64,000 nt of DNA from Porphyrobacter sp. HT-58-2 (GCF_002952215.1 NZ_CP022600.1:1054001-1118000); one strand, 5' to 3'; positions 9,704-21,377 are shown, counted from the first letter of the stretch. Notes: generated by a model not told the origin, from the sequence alone. Made by a program: numbers and translations.

Positions 9704-10740
9704 GCATCGACCTCGCCCGCCCGCACCGGCGTTTCAATCCGCTCACCGGCGGGTGGGTGCAGGTCTCCCCGCAGCGCATGGGGCGGCCCTGGCAGGGCGA
9801 GACGAGCGCGCCCGATCCGCTGCCGCCTGCCTATGACCCGGCCTGCTACCTTTGCCCCGGCAATGCCCGTGTCGGGGGCGAGGCGAACCCGGCTTATGAG
9901 GGCGTCTACGTCTTTCCCAACGACTTCCCGGCGCTTGCCGACGAGGCGGGCGAGGGCGGTTCCGATGATCCGCTGTTCCGGGCCGAGGCCTCTGCGGGCG
10001 TGTGCCGGGTGATCTGTTTCTCGCCCGATCACGGCAAGTCGCTCCCCTTGCTGACGCCTGCACAACTGCGCAGCGTGGTCGATTGCTGGGCCGATCAGAC
10101 CGCCGAACTGGGCCAACGCTTCGCCAGCGTTCAGGTGTTCGAAAACAAGGGCGCGATGATGGGATGCTCCAACCCGCATCCTCACGGGCAGGTCTGGGCG
10201 ACCACGCACTGGCCGCAGGAAGTGGCGACCGAAGACCACCACCAGCGCGCTTACATGGCCGAGCATGGCGGCGCTCTGTTGCTCGACGTGGCAGAGCGCG
10301 AAGCGGCGAGCGGCGAGCGCGTGGTCGAGATCAATGATGATTGGCTCGCCACCGTCCCCTTCTGGGCGGCCTGGCCGTTCGAGATCCTCCTGTTGCCGCG
10401 CTTTCCTGTCCAGCGCCTGCCGCAACTGACGGGGGCGCAGCGCGACAGCCTTGCGGCGATCCTCAAGGCGTTGACCACCCGTTATGACAACCTGTTCGAG
10501 ACCAGCTTTCCCTATTCGATGGGCTGGCATCAGGCGCCCTTCGGCTCGAACGTCGCAATGCCCGATATCGACCACTGGCAGCTCCACGCCCATTTCTACC
10601 CGCCGCTGCTGCGCTCGGCGAGCGTACGCAAGTTCATGGTCGGCTACGAGATGCTGGCCGAACCGCAGCGCGACCTTACTCCCGAACGTGCGGCGCAGAT
10701 GTTGCGTGCTGTCAGCGGGATGGTGCATTACGCAGGCTGA
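9700..10740 (+). CDS. galT: galactose-1-phosphate uridylyltransferase
   Basis: 346 residues, typical length. The enzyme exchanges UDP-glucose and galactose-1-phosphate to give UDP-galactose and glucose-1-phosphate (Leloir pathway). The metal-binding cysteines Cys49 and Cys52 are visible in ACYLCPGN. The nucleophilic His lies in the HPHGQ motif near residue 160, and the second metal-site region in the C-terminal QLHAHFYPP. The start overlaps the symporter stop by four bases, and galK follows after 15 bases. Confidence 0.95.
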   Translation: MSIDLARPHRRFNPLTGGWVQVSPQRMGRPWQGETSAPDPLPPAYDPACYLCPGNARVGGEANPAYEGVYVFPNDFPALADEAGEGGSDDPLFRAEASAGVCRVICFSPDHGKSLPLLTPAQLRSVVDCWADQTAELGQRFASVQVFENKGAMMGCSNPHPHGQVWATTHWPQEVATEDHHQRAYMAEHGGALLLDVAEREAASGERVVEINDDWLATVPFWAAWPFEILLLPRFPVQRLPQLTGAQRDSLAAILKALTTRYDNLFETSFPYSMGWHQAPFGSNVAMPDIDHWQLHAHFYPPLLRSASVRKFMVGYEMLAEPQRDLTPERAAQMLRAVSGMVHYAG

Positions 10741-10755
10741 TGGGGGGATAACAGC

Positions 10756-11940
10756 ATGGACCGCCGCGACCGATTGATCGCCCGCGCCCGGCAGGGCTAC
10801 CGGCTGGCCTACGGGGCCGAGCCGACGCGTTTCTTTGCTGCGCCGGGGCGGGTCAACCTGATCGGCGAACATGTCGATTACAATGATGGCTATGTCCTGC
10901 CTTGCGCGATCGACCGCGAGACGATCGTGGCGCTTGGCCCGGCTGATCGCGAGGCCAAGGTTCCGCGTTTCGAAGCGGTCGCGCTCGACATGGGCGACAT
11001 GGCGAGCGCGCGCGACGCTTTCGACCTGATCGGTCCGATCCTGCCGGGGGAGAATGCCTGGCAGAACCATGTGCGCGGGGTGGTGCAGGCGCTGGCGCGC
11101 TATGGCCATCGCATCAGGCCAGCGCGGATCGCGATTGCCGGGGATGTGCCGATCGGGGCGGGGCTGTCCTCCTCGGCTGCCTTCGGCGTGGCGGTGGCGC
11201 TGGCCGTGTCCGAATATTCCGGCCTTGGCCTTGCGCCCGACAGGCTCGCCAAGGTGGCGCAGATTGCCGAGAATGATTTTGTCGGTTGCGCCTGCGGGAT
11301 CATGGACCAGATGGCCTCGGCCGCCAGCGTGGCGGGCCATGCCCTGCTGCTCGATTGCCGCAGTCTGGAGACCATGCCGATCCCGATCCACGCCGGTCTC
11401 GCGATTACCGTGATCGACACCGGCATCCGCCGCAATCTCACCGAAAGCGCCTTCAACCAGCGCCGCGCCGAATGCGAGGCGGCGGCGGCGCATTTCGGAC
11501 TGAAAGCCTTGCGCGATTGCGACAGTACCCGCCTGCTGCTGGCCGAGCCGGACCTTGATCCGGTGCTGTTCCGCCGTGCTCGCCACGTGGTGACCGAGAT
11601 GGACCGGATCGAGCCGGTCGGGGTCGCACTGGCGCGGGGAGACACGGGCGTGCTGGCCGCGCTGATGGGTGAGGCGCATCGGTCGCTGTCGGAGGATTTC
11701 GAGGTCTCGCTCCCCCCCATAGACCGGCTGGCGGAATTGGTCGCGGATGCGCTGGGCGATGCAGGCGGCGTACGTCTGACCGGAGCGGGGTTCGGCGGCT
11801 GTCTTGTCGCTGTAAGCCGGCACGATGCGGTGTCGGTAATCGACGATGCCATCGGCCGCTACAACCGTGATGCCGATCTGCCCGCGCGTGCCGAACAGTT
11901 CCGCCCGGTCGACGGGGCTGCGCCAGTCGTGCTGGCCTGA
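10756..11940 (+). CDS. galK: galactokinase
   Basis: 394 residues of the GHMP kinase family, which phosphorylates galactose at C1 using ATP. The galactose-binding signature APGRVNLIGEHVDYNDGY is near residue 32, the phosphate-binding GAGLSSSAA loop near residue 133, and the third GHMP motif GVRLTGAGFGG close to the C-terminus. It ends the symporter-galT-galK unit. No galE is in the window, so the UDP-galactose 4-epimerase must be elsewhere. Confidence 0.95.
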   Translation: MDRRDRLIARARQGYRLAYGAEPTRFFAAPGRVNLIGEHVDYNDGYVLPCAIDRETIVALGPADREAKVPRFEAVALDMGDMASARDAFDLIGPILPGENAWQNHVRGVVQALARYGHRIRPARIAIAGDVPIGAGLSSSAAFGVAVALAVSEYSGLGLAPDRLAKVAQIAENDFVGCACGIMDQMASAASVAGHALLLDCRSLETMPIPIHAGLAITVIDTGIRRNLTESAFNQRRAECEAAAAHFGLKALRDCDSTRLLLAEPDLDPVLFRRARHVVTEMDRIEPVGVALARGDTGVLAALMGEAHRSLSEDFEVSLPPIDRLAELVADALGDAGGVRLTGAGFGGCLVAVSRHDAVSVIDDAIGRYNRDADLPARAEQFRPVDGAAPVVLA

Positions 11941-11986
11941 GCCTTTTGTGGGTTCGCAAGCACTTCCCTGCAAGGGTGATTTACAG

Positions 11987-12006
11987 ATATAAAAATATCT
12001 TTATAT
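11987..12006. promoter_or_regulatory. AT-rich palindromic operator before the ArsR-methyltransferase gene
   Basis: A perfect inverted repeat, ATATAAA-N6-TTTATAT, stands out in GC-rich surroundings and ends 11 bases before the regulator's ATG. A second nested palindrome, GATAT-AAAA-ATATC, overlaps its left half. ArsR-family dimers bind such AT-rich inverted repeats. The simplest reading is autoregulation of the arsR-metF-metH operon, with the site overlapping the promoter or ribosome-binding region. Confidence 0.65.
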
Positions 12007-12017
12007 GATCCCGCGCT

Positions 12018-13010
12018 ATGGTGATCGAGGACATCTTCAAGGCACTGGGCGATCCGACCCGCCTGCGAATCGCCCGGCTGCTGTCGGCGATGGAACTGGC
12101 CGTGGGCGAACTGGCGCAGGTCTTGGGGCAGAGCCAGCCACGCGTGTCGCGCCATGTCGGCATATTGTGCGATGCGGGTCTTGCCGAACGTCGCCGCGAA
12201 GGCAGCTGGGTGTTCCTGCGTCAGAGCGAGCCCGAAGGCGCGTCCGCAGCCCTGATCGAGGCGGTGCAGGCCTTGCTTGCCACCGCCGAGGCGACCGAGC
12301 CTGACTTTGCCGCGCTTTGCGAATCCGACCGGCGGAAACTCGCTGCGATCCGCGAAGCGCGCGAGATGGCGGCGGAAACCTATTTCGCCCGTCACGCCGG
12401 GGAGTGGGACGAGCTGCGCGCGCTGCACAGTGCCGATGCCGAGGTGGAACGGCGTCTCGCCGAGGCACTGGCCGATGCCCCGCTTGGGGCGCTGCTGGAC
12501 ATCGGCACCGGGACGGGCCGCATGGCCGAGCTTTTCGCCGAAACGGCCGAACGTGTCGTGGCGCTCGACAAGAACCTTGAAATGCTGCGGGTGGCGCGGG
12601 CCAAGCTGCAACACCTGCCGGCTGCACGGATTGAACTGGTGCAGGGCGATTTCGCTGACCTGCCCTTCGCCGATGCCGCATTCGATACGGTGCTGCTGCA
12701 TCAGGTGCTGCATTTTGCTCCCGACCCCGCCCCCGCTCTGGCTGAGGCCGCGCGGGTGCTGCGTCCCGGTGGGCGCATTGCCATCGTCGATTTCGCGAGC
12801 CACGATCACGAGGAACTGCGCACCCGTCACCAGCATGCGCGGCTTGGCTTCTCCGACCGCCAGATGGCCGAATTGCTCCGCGCGGCAGGCTTCGCTGCCA
12901 GCCCGCCGGCCGCGCTCGAAGGCGGGACGCTGGTGGTCAAGATCTGGACAGCCAAGCGCCGCGCCGCCCCCGCTTCTCCCAAATCCCCCGCTCTGGAAAC
13001 CGCCCGATGA
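12018..13010 (+). CDS. ArsR-family regulator fused to SAM-dependent methyltransferase domain
   Basis: 330 residues. Residues about 1-90 form an ArsR winged helix (EDIFKALGDPTRLRIARLL, then SQPRVSRHVGIL). Residues about 140-320 form a class I methyltransferase fold with the SAM-binding DIGTGTGRM motif and a QGDFADLPF acidic loop. The ArsR part lacks the metal-binding cysteine pair typical of arsenic sensors, so the methyltransferase-like domain probably senses SAM or S-adenosylhomocysteine. Its stop overlaps the metF start (ATGA), and metF and metH follow. This fits the ArsR-type methionine-cycle regulators (SahR/SamR) described by comparative genomics in Proteobacteria. Whether the domain is catalytic is unknown. 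Confidence 0.85.
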   Translation: MVIEDIFKALGDPTRLRIARLLSAMELAVGELAQVLGQSQPRVSRHVGILCDAGLAERRREGSWVFLRQSEPEGASAALIEAVQALLATAEATEPDFAALCESDRRKLAAIREAREMAAETYFARHAGEWDELRALHSADAEVERRLAEALADAPLGALLDIGTGTGRMAELFAETAERVVALDKNLEMLRVARAKLQHLPAARIELVQGDFADLPFADAAFDTVLLHQVLHFAPDPAPALAEAARVLRPGGRIAIVDFASHDHEELRTRHQHARLGFSDRQMAELLRAAGFAASPPAALEGGTLVVKIWTAKRRAAPASPKSPALETAR

Positions 13011-13936
13011 CCCCGACGCTGGATCAACTCCACGAATATCGCACCGCCACCGATACGCCGCTGTTCTCCGGCCTGCCCGGCGATGTCGCGGTGAGTTTCG
13101 AATTCTTCCCGCCCAAGAGCGAGAAGATGGAGGCGCAATTGTGGGACGCGGTGACGCAGCTGAAGCCGCTTGGCCCCAGCTTCGTCTCGGTAACCTACGG
13201 CGCGGGCGGTTCGACCCGCGAGCGCACCCATGCCACGGTCGCGCGGATCATCGCCGAAGGCAAACTTCCGGCTGCCGCGCACCTGACCTGCGTCGCGGCG
13301 AGCAAGGCGGAAATCCGCGAGGTTGCTGAACATTACTGGGAAGCGGGCGTGCGCCACATTGTCGCCCTGCGCGGTGACGCGGGCGAACCTGGCGCACCCT
13401 TCACGCCGCACCCCGAAGGCTATGCCAGCGCGGCGGAGCTGGTCGCGGGCCTCAAGGCCATCGCTCCATTCGAGATTTCGGTCGCCGCCTATCCCGAAAC
13501 CCACCCCGACGCGGCCTCCCCCGCAGCCGATATCGACAACTTGAAGCGCAAGCTCGATGCCGGCGCCACCCGCGCGATCAGCCAGTTCTTCTTCTCGGCC
13601 GAAACCTTCTTCCGTTTCCGCGATGCCTGCGCCGCCGCCGGGATCGATGCGCCGATCCTTCCCGGCATCCTGCCGGTAACCAACGTCGCACAGGCGCGCA
13701 AGTTCGCTGCGGCCTGCGGTGCGGCAATCCCGGCTTGGATGGACGGCTTGTTCGAAGGCCTCGATGAAAAGCCCGCCGCCCGCCAGCTGGTCGCCGCCAC
13801 GGTCGCTGCCGAACTTTGCCGCAGGCTCTATGCAGGGGGCGTGCGCGACTTCCACTTCTACACCCTGAACCGCCCCGAGCTCGCCTATGCCATCTGCCAC
13901 TTGCTCGGGAAGCGCCCCACTGGAGAAGCCGCATGA
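13007..13936 (+). CDS. metF: methylenetetrahydrofolate reductase
   Basis: 309 residues, a flavin TIM-barrel enzyme that reduces 5,10-methylene-THF to 5-methyl-THF, the methyl donor for methionine synthase. Conserved stretches include VSFEFFPPKSE at the N-terminus, SVTYGAGGSTRERT, HIVALRGDAG, and the C-terminal GVRDFHFYTLNRPELA. Both ends overlap neighbours by four bases (ATGA), so it sits in one coupled operon between the regulator and the first metH piece. Confidence 0.95.
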   Translation: MTPTLDQLHEYRTATDTPLFSGLPGDVAVSFEFFPPKSEKMEAQLWDAVTQLKPLGPSFVSVTYGAGGSTRERTHATVARIIAEGKLPAAAHLTCVAASKAEIREVAEHYWEAGVRHIVALRGDAGEPGAPFTPHPEGYASAAELVAGLKAIAPFEISVAAYPETHPDAASPAADIDNLKRKLDAGATRAISQFFFSAETFFRFRDACAAAGIDAPILPGILPVTNVAQARKFAAACGAAIPAWMDGLFEGLDEKPAARQLVAATVAAELCRRLYAGGVRDFHFYTLNRPELAYAICHLLGKRPTGEAA

Positions 13937-14991
13937 GCGCCCGCGAACGTCTGACCGCCGCTGCGAAGGACCGCGTGCTGATCTTCGACGGCGCCTTCGG
14001 CACGCAGATCCAGCTGAGGAAGCTCTCGGAAGAGGATTACGCCGGCGATCTCGGCCTGCCCGCCGACCAGAAGGGCAACAACGATATCCTCGCGCTCACC
14101 CGTCCCGATGTGCTGAGCGACATCACCCGCGCCTATTTCGAGGCGGGATCGGACATCGTCTCGACCAACACCTTCTCCGCCAACCGCATCAGCCAGGCCG
14201 ACTACGCCGCCGAGGGTCTGGTGCGTGAGATCAATGTCGCGAGCGGCAAGCTCGCCCGCGCGCTGGCGGAGGAATTCGAGGCGAAGGACGCCAAAAACGG
14301 TATCAGGCGCCCCCGTTTTGTCGCGGGCGCGATTGGCCCGACCAACAAGACGCTGTCCCTCAGCCCCGACGTCGAAGACCCCGGCTTCCGCGAGATTGAT
14401 TTCGATTACCTCGTCGACGTCTATCTCGAACAGGCCCGCGCACTGGTGGAAGGGGGCGTGGACTTCATCCTGATCGAGACGGTGTTCGATACGCTCAACG
14501 CCAAGGCCGGGATCATGGCGGTCAAGCAGCTGGAGCGGGAATTGGGGCACGAAGTTCCGGTGATGATCTCGATGACGCTGACCGATCTGTCGGGCCGCAA
14601 CCTGTCGGGCCACACGGTCGAGGCGTTCTGGTATGCGGTGCGCCACGCCAAGCCGCTGACCATCGGCCTCAATTGCAGCTTCGGCGCGGAGCAGCTGCGC
14701 CCGCATGTGAAGGTGCTCTCCCAGATCGCCGACACGCTGCTGATGATCTACCCCAATGCCGGGCTGCCCAACGAACTGGGCGAATATGACGAAATGCCGG
14801 ACACCACCGCCGGGCTGGTGAAGGACTGGGCCGATCACGGGCAGGTGAACATCCTCGGCGGGTGCTGCGGGTCTTCGCCCGCCCATATCGCCGCGATTGC
14901 CAAGGCCGTGGCGAATTCCGAGCCGCGCAAGGTGCCTTCGCCTGAGCCGGCGATGAAACTGGCCGGGCTTGAGGCCTTTATCGCCGCCTAG
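13933..14991 (+). CDS. metH: methionine synthase, homocysteine-binding half (split MetH)
   Basis: 352 residues equal to the N-terminal homocysteine S-methyltransferase domain of cobalamin-dependent MetH. The barrel opens with ILIFDGAFGTQ-like VLIFDGAFGTQIQ. The zinc site is visible as the Cys in GLNCSFGAEQ and the Cys pair in NILGGCCGSS. The folate, cobalamin and activation domains are in the next gene, so the enzyme is made as two polypeptides. The split is clean, with no frameshift. The start overlaps metF by four bases. Confidence 0.93.
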   Translation: MSARERLTAAAKDRVLIFDGAFGTQIQLRKLSEEDYAGDLGLPADQKGNNDILALTRPDVLSDITRAYFEAGSDIVSTNTFSANRISQADYAAEGLVREINVASGKLARALAEEFEAKDAKNGIRRPRFVAGAIGPTNKTLSLSPDVEDPGFREIDFDYLVDVYLEQARALVEGGVDFILIETVFDTLNAKAGIMAVKQLERELGHEVPVMISMTLTDLSGRNLSGHTVEAFWYAVRHAKPLTIGLNCSFGAEQLRPHVKVLSQIADTLLMIYPNAGLPNELGEYDEMPDTTAGLVKDWADHGQVNILGGCCGSSPAHIAAIAKAVANSEPRKVPSPEPAMKLAGLEAFIAA

Positions 14992-15002
14992 AACACCCCT
15001 CC

Positions 15003-15067
15003 CCGTTCGTGTCGAGCGAAGTCAAGACACCAGCGCGGGGCCTCTCGACTACGCTCGAGGCGAACGG
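15003..15067. repeat. palindromic intergenic repeat, family A, copy 1
   Basis: An imperfect inverted repeat of about 65 bp. The left arm (15003-15030) begins CCGTTCGTGTCGAGCGAAGT and the right arm (15042-15067) ends CGCTCGAGGCGAACGG. The arms pair over roughly 21 of 26 positions with a short GC-rich loop. It fills most of the gap between the two metH genes. A second copy lies at 49281-49345. The form matches the REP-like palindromes scattered in sphingomonad genomes. Confidence 0.75.
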
Positions 15068-15085
15068 AAATAGAGAACGAAAATC

Positions 15086-17713
<2,628 letters not shown>

Positions 17714-17744
17714 CGCAGGCGCAGGCGCGGCGATGATGGGGGCC

Positions 17745-18947
17745 ATGATCCGCCGTCTCTTCGCCGCTCTCGCCCTTGTCGCCGCTCCGCTCGCCGCTCG
17801 GGACGCCCCGCCGCCTGCGAGCGTGGTCGTGGCTTTCGACCGCGAGAGCATCACCCCGCTGATCGTCGAAGGGCTGGCGAACAAGGACACGGGCCGCGCC
17901 GTCGAAGCCAATGATCCGGTGCGGATTGCCTCGATCTCTAAGCTCATCATGGCGCTCACCGCGCTGCGGCTGATGGACGAGGGAAAGGTCGATCTGGATC
18001 GCGATGTGTCGGACTATCTCGGCTGGACACTGCGCTCGCCCTACCACCCGGACGCGCCAGTTACGCTGACGCACTTGTTGACGCATCGCGCGGGGCTGTC
18101 GGACGCGGGCGGCTATTTCATCCCGCTGGGCGACAGCCTTGAAGCCAAGCTGGCCGACCCTGCTGCGTGGCGCGAGGTCGGCAAGCCGGGCAAGGCGGCG
18201 TTCGAATATGCCAACCTCGGCTCCCCCTTGGTGGCGACCGCGCTGGAGGCGGCAAGCGGCGAGCGGTATGATCGCCTCGTGGAACGGCTGGTGTTCGCGC
18301 CACTGGGCGTCAAGGCCTGCCTCAACTGGATCGGCTGCGATGCCGATATGCAGGCGCGCGCCGTGACGCTCTACCGCCACACCGGCGAAGTCGCCGCCGA
18401 TGCGCCCGAGCGCCTGCCGCCCGCCTGCACGATTCCGGTCGCAGAGGGCGTGCCTTGCGATCTCGACGCCTATGTCCCCGGCACCAATGCCTCGATCTTC
18501 TCGCCACAGGGGGGCGTGAGGATCGGGATGGTGGATCTTGCCAGGATCGGACAGGCGCTGTTCGATACGCACGGGACGGAGCACTTCCTTTCGGCGAAGA
18601 CCCAGACCCTGTTGCTCGAGACGATGGTCTCCGCGGCCAACGAGACGCCGCCGTTCGGTGCCGCGGCAGGCTTCTGCGGCTATGCTCTGGCAACCTACGT
18701 GCTGGTCGATGCTGCGCCCTGTCAGGACGATCTGTTCATGGACGGGGTCGAACGTTTCGGCCACGGCGGCGAGGCCTATGGCCTGCGGTCAGGCCTGTGG
18801 ATCGCATTCGGCGAGGGCACCAGCTTCGCCTATTTCACCACCGCCGTTCCCCCGCCGACGGGCGAGGTTGAAACCGCCGCATCCGACCCGCGCGAATCGG
18901 CGCTGGTGGCGCGCGCGCTGGCGATCGTGGCCGAGGCCGACGACTAG
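17745..18947 (+). CDS. secreted serine hydrolase, class C beta-lactamase-like
   Basis: 400 residues from the ATG at 17745, which opens a signal peptide (MIRRLFAALALVAAPLAAR). Longer in-frame starts would place it behind a non-hydrophobic tail. The S-x-x-K motif is SISK with Ser63 and Lys66. The Tyr-x-Asn motif is YAN in FEYANLGSP, and a C-terminal FGHGG replaces the KTG box. The family covers beta-lactamases, D-Ala-D-Ala peptidases and esterases, and sequence alone does not decide between them. It is probably periplasmic. It follows metH by 31 bases and precedes the permease gene by 3. Confidence 0.8.
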   Translation: MIRRLFAALALVAAPLAARDAPPPASVVVAFDRESITPLIVEGLANKDTGRAVEANDPVRIASISKLIMALTALRLMDEGKVDLDRDVSDYLGWTLRSPYHPDAPVTLTHLLTHRAGLSDAGGYFIPLGDSLEAKLADPAAWREVGKPGKAAFEYANLGSPLVATALEAASGERYDRLVERLVFAPLGVKACLNWIGCDADMQARAVTLYRHTGEVAADAPERLPPACTIPVAEGVPCDLDAYVPGTNASIFSPQGGVRIGMVDLARIGQALFDTHGTEHFLSAKTQTLLLETMVSAANETPPFGAAAGFCGYALATYVLVDAAPCQDDLFMDGVERFGHGGEAYGLRSGLWIAFGEGTSFAYFTTAVPPPTGEVETAASDPRESALVARALAIVAEADD

Positions 18948-18950
18948 GCC

Positions 18951-19898
18951 ATGACCGCCATTGCCGAGCCCCGTCCCGGCACCACCCTGCCGCCCCACCG
19001 GATCGTCTGGGTCGGCGGACTGATGCTGCTTGCGCTCTATGCGGCGCTATGGGCGCTCGTGCCAGCCGATCCGGCGCTGCTGGCGAAGCTGTGGTTTCTC
19101 CCCGGCGTCGGGGTAATCGGCGCGATCATCGCCAACACCTCGGGGACGGGTGGGGGCGTGGTGTTCGTGCCGGTGTTCAACGCCCTGCGTGAGTTGGGGG
19201 TGATGAACCTCTCGCCGCTCGCCGTGGTCGGCGTGTCGATGGGCATCCAGAGCTTCGGCATGACGATGGGGAGCCTGCGCTGGACCGACCGGCTGCTGCA
19301 CCAGCCTGAGCCCGGCCCGCTGGAAGCGCAGGTGCGGCTCAGGGACTTTGCCACCGTGGTGCTCGCCGTGCTGGCGCTCTCGCTCCCGGCGATGCTGGCG
19401 ACCCAGCGCCTGACCGCCTTCGATCAGCAGGATGTGCTCTATGCCTACAAGGGCTTTTCGATCCTGCTCGGCACTGCGCTGATCGTGGCGACCTGGACCT
19501 TCAACGCCGCCCGGCCCGAACGCACGCAGCTGGCGCGCATCGACCTTGCCGTGCTGCTCGCGCTGGCGATCCCCGGGGGCGCGATCACCGCGCTGTTCTC
19601 GGTCGGGATGGGGGAACTGGTCGCGCTCTACCTGTTCATCCGTCACTACCCCGTGCTGCTATGCACCGGGGCGGCCTGCGTGATTTCGGCCGTCAGCTGC
19701 CTTGTGGGCGTGGTGTGGCATATCGGCGCGGGCACGGTGCAGTGGGAGGTGGTGCTGCTCGCCGCGCCCGCGGCGGTGCTGGGGGGATTTCTCGCCCGGC
19801 CGGTGGCGCTGTGGCTGGGGGCGAAACGATTGAAGACGCTCGACGGCAGCTGGATCGTGCTCTCGGCGCTCTATTTGCTGTGGCTGAACACGCGCTAG
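18951..19898 (+). CDS. TauE/SafE-type membrane permease
   Basis: 315 residues with about 8 hydrophobic helices. The duplicated half-repeat typical of the TauE/SafE (sulfite exporter) family is visible: GVIGAIIANTSGTGGGVVFVPVF early, and GGAITALFSVGMGELVALYLFIRHY in the second half. Members are thought to move sulfonates, sulfite or other organic anions across the inner membrane. It follows the serine hydrolase gene after three bases, so the two are probably cotranscribed. Substrate unknown. Confidence 0.8.
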   Translation: MTAIAEPRPGTTLPPHRIVWVGGLMLLALYAALWALVPADPALLAKLWFLPGVGVIGAIIANTSGTGGGVVFVPVFNALRELGVMNLSPLAVVGVSMGIQSFGMTMGSLRWTDRLLHQPEPGPLEAQVRLRDFATVVLAVLALSLPAMLATQRLTAFDQQDVLYAYKGFSILLGTALIVATWTFNAARPERTQLARIDLAVLLALAIPGGAITALFSVGMGELVALYLFIRHYPVLLCTGAACVISAVSCLVGVVWHIGAGTVQWEVVLLAAPAAVLGGFLARPVALWLGAKRLKTLDGSWIVLSALYLLWLNTR

Positions 19899-19978
19899 GG
19901 CATTTCGCCCGATTGACGCGGTGCAGCAATATGGGCAGGGCGGGGGCGTCTTCTGCGCGTGAAGTGATTCTCGTGCGG

Positions 19979-20182
19979 GCAGACGAGCGGGAGAGCCCGA
20001 TGCCTTCGCAAGAAGGCAAAGGCGCCGAAGGAGCAACCGCCCCGGAAACTCTCAGGCCACCGGACCGCTCGGCTGCATGACACTCTGGAAAGCGCCTCCG
20101 GCTTCGTGCTGGCGGCCACCGAAGGGGAGGCTGGCCGCCTGCGGCTCGCCGAAGCTCTCAGGTCACCCGACAGAGGGGGCAG
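19979..20182 (+). ncRNA. tandem glycine riboswitch (gcvT motif, two aptamers)
   Basis: Two consecutive glycine-aptamer cores lie in the 5' leader of gcvT. Aptamer 1 (about 19979-20080) has GAGCGGGAGAGCCCG, GCCGAAGGAGCAA and GGAAACTCTCAGGCCACCGG. Aptamer 2 (about 20081-20182) has ACACTCTGGAAAG, ACCGAAGGGGAGGC and GAAGCTCTCAGGTCACCCG, ending in GACAGAG. Glycine binding normally turns on expression of the glycine cleavage genes downstream. The remaining 58 bases to the start codon would hold the expression platform. Confidence 0.93.
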
Positions 20183-20240
20183 TTTTGCGGCGGCGCGCCT
20201 GCGTCGTCGGACTGCCGTATTCTGTTCCGGAAGGCCCTTG

Positions 20241-21374
20241 ATGAGCGACCACGACACTGAAGACACCGTCGAAGACCTGCCGCTCGACGCGCTGCCGCTT
20301 GATGCCTGGCACCGGGCGCGAGGCGCGCGGATGGTGCCGTTTGCGGGCTACGAGATGCCGATCCAGTATGAGGGGATCGTCGCTGAGCATACCTGGACGC
20401 GCGAGAACGCGGGCCTGTTCGATGTGTCGCACATGGGGCAGCTGCTGCTGTCCGGCGCTGATCTCGATGCCGCTGTGGAAGCCGTGCTGCCGATCGACCT
20501 TTCGACGCTGAAATCCGGCGCGCAGCGTTACTCGCTGCTGCTGGATGAGGACGGCGGCGTGCTGGACGACCTGATGGTGTCACGGCTGGATGACGGCTCG
20601 CTCTATCTCGTGGTCAACGGTGCGACCAAGTGGGACGATATCGGCACGCTGCGTGAAGCGCTGCCTGATGACATCACTCTCAATCACCTCGACGAGCACG
20701 CGTTGCTGGCGCTGCAAGGCCCGAAGGCAGCCGAAGCGCTCGCGCGCCATGTGCCGGACGTTGCGGCGCTGACCTTCATGAAATTCGGCCAGTTCACGCT
20801 TGCAGGCCATCCGGTGCAGATCGCCCGGGCGGGCTATACCGGCGAGGACGGGTTCGAAATCTCGCTCCCCGCCGAGGCCGCTGCCGAGATTGCCGATCTG
20901 CTGTGCGCCGAGCCGGAAGTGAAGCCCATTGGCCTTGGCGCACGCGATTCGCTCAGGCTGGAGGCGGGACTGCCGCTCTACGGCCATGACCTCTCCCCCG
21001 AAACCAGCCCCATCGAGGCAGGACTGGTCTTCGGCATCAACAAGCGCCGCCGCACGGAAGGCGGCTTCCCCGGTGCGACACGCATCAACCGCGAGATTGT
21101 GGAGGGAACGCAGCGCAAGTGGGTCGGCCTCAAGCTGGAAGGCCGCCTCCCGGCGCGCGAGGGTGCTGAGGTGTTCAGCGGCTCCGAGAAGATCGGCACC
21201 GTCACCAGCGGCGGCTTCTCGCCCACCCTGCAGGCGCCCATCGCCATGGCCTATGTCGCTTCGCAATACGCCGCCGTTGGCACCCAGATCGAGGTGGAAG
21301 TGCGGGGCAAGCGCCTCGCCGCCACCGTGAGCCCCACGCCTTTCGTACCCCACCGCTATTTCCGAGGGAGCTGA
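20241..21374 (+). CDS. gcvT: glycine cleavage system T protein (aminomethyltransferase)
   Basis: 377 residues. It transfers the methylene carbon of the aminomethyl-lipoyl H protein to tetrahydrofolate, releasing ammonia. Landmarks are MVPFAGYEMPIQYEG, ENAGLFDVSHMGQ, GYTGEDGFEI and the GARDSLRLEAGLPLYGHD folate-site stretch. The ATG at 20241 has a GGAAGG ribosome site. Upstream in-frame codons lie inside the riboswitch and are rejected. The N-terminus carries about 25 extra acidic residues (DTEDTVEDLPLDALPLD) before the conserved domain. First gene of the gcv operon. Confidence 0.95.
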   Translation: MSDHDTEDTVEDLPLDALPLDAWHRARGARMVPFAGYEMPIQYEGIVAEHTWTRENAGLFDVSHMGQLLLSGADLDAAVEAVLPIDLSTLKSGAQRYSLLLDEDGGVLDDLMVSRLDDGSLYLVVNGATKWDDIGTLREALPDDITLNHLDEHALLALQGPKAAEALARHVPDVAALTFMKFGQFTLAGHPVQIARAGYTGEDGFEISLPAEAAAEIADLLCAEPEVKPIGLGARDSLRLEAGLPLYGHDLSPETSPIEAGLVFGINKRRRTEGGFPGATRINREIVEGTQRKWVGLKLEGRLPAREGAEVFSGSEKIGTVTSGGFSPTLQAPIAMAYVASQYAAVGTQIEVEVRGKRLAATVSPTPFVPHRYFRGS

Positions 21375-21377
21375 ACC

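Noticed and set aside
9577..11973. A 798-codon antisense open frame across galT and galK
   Set aside because: Both galT and galK have full catalytic motifs on the plus strand, and the antisense translation is low-complexity His/Arg/Gly-rich.
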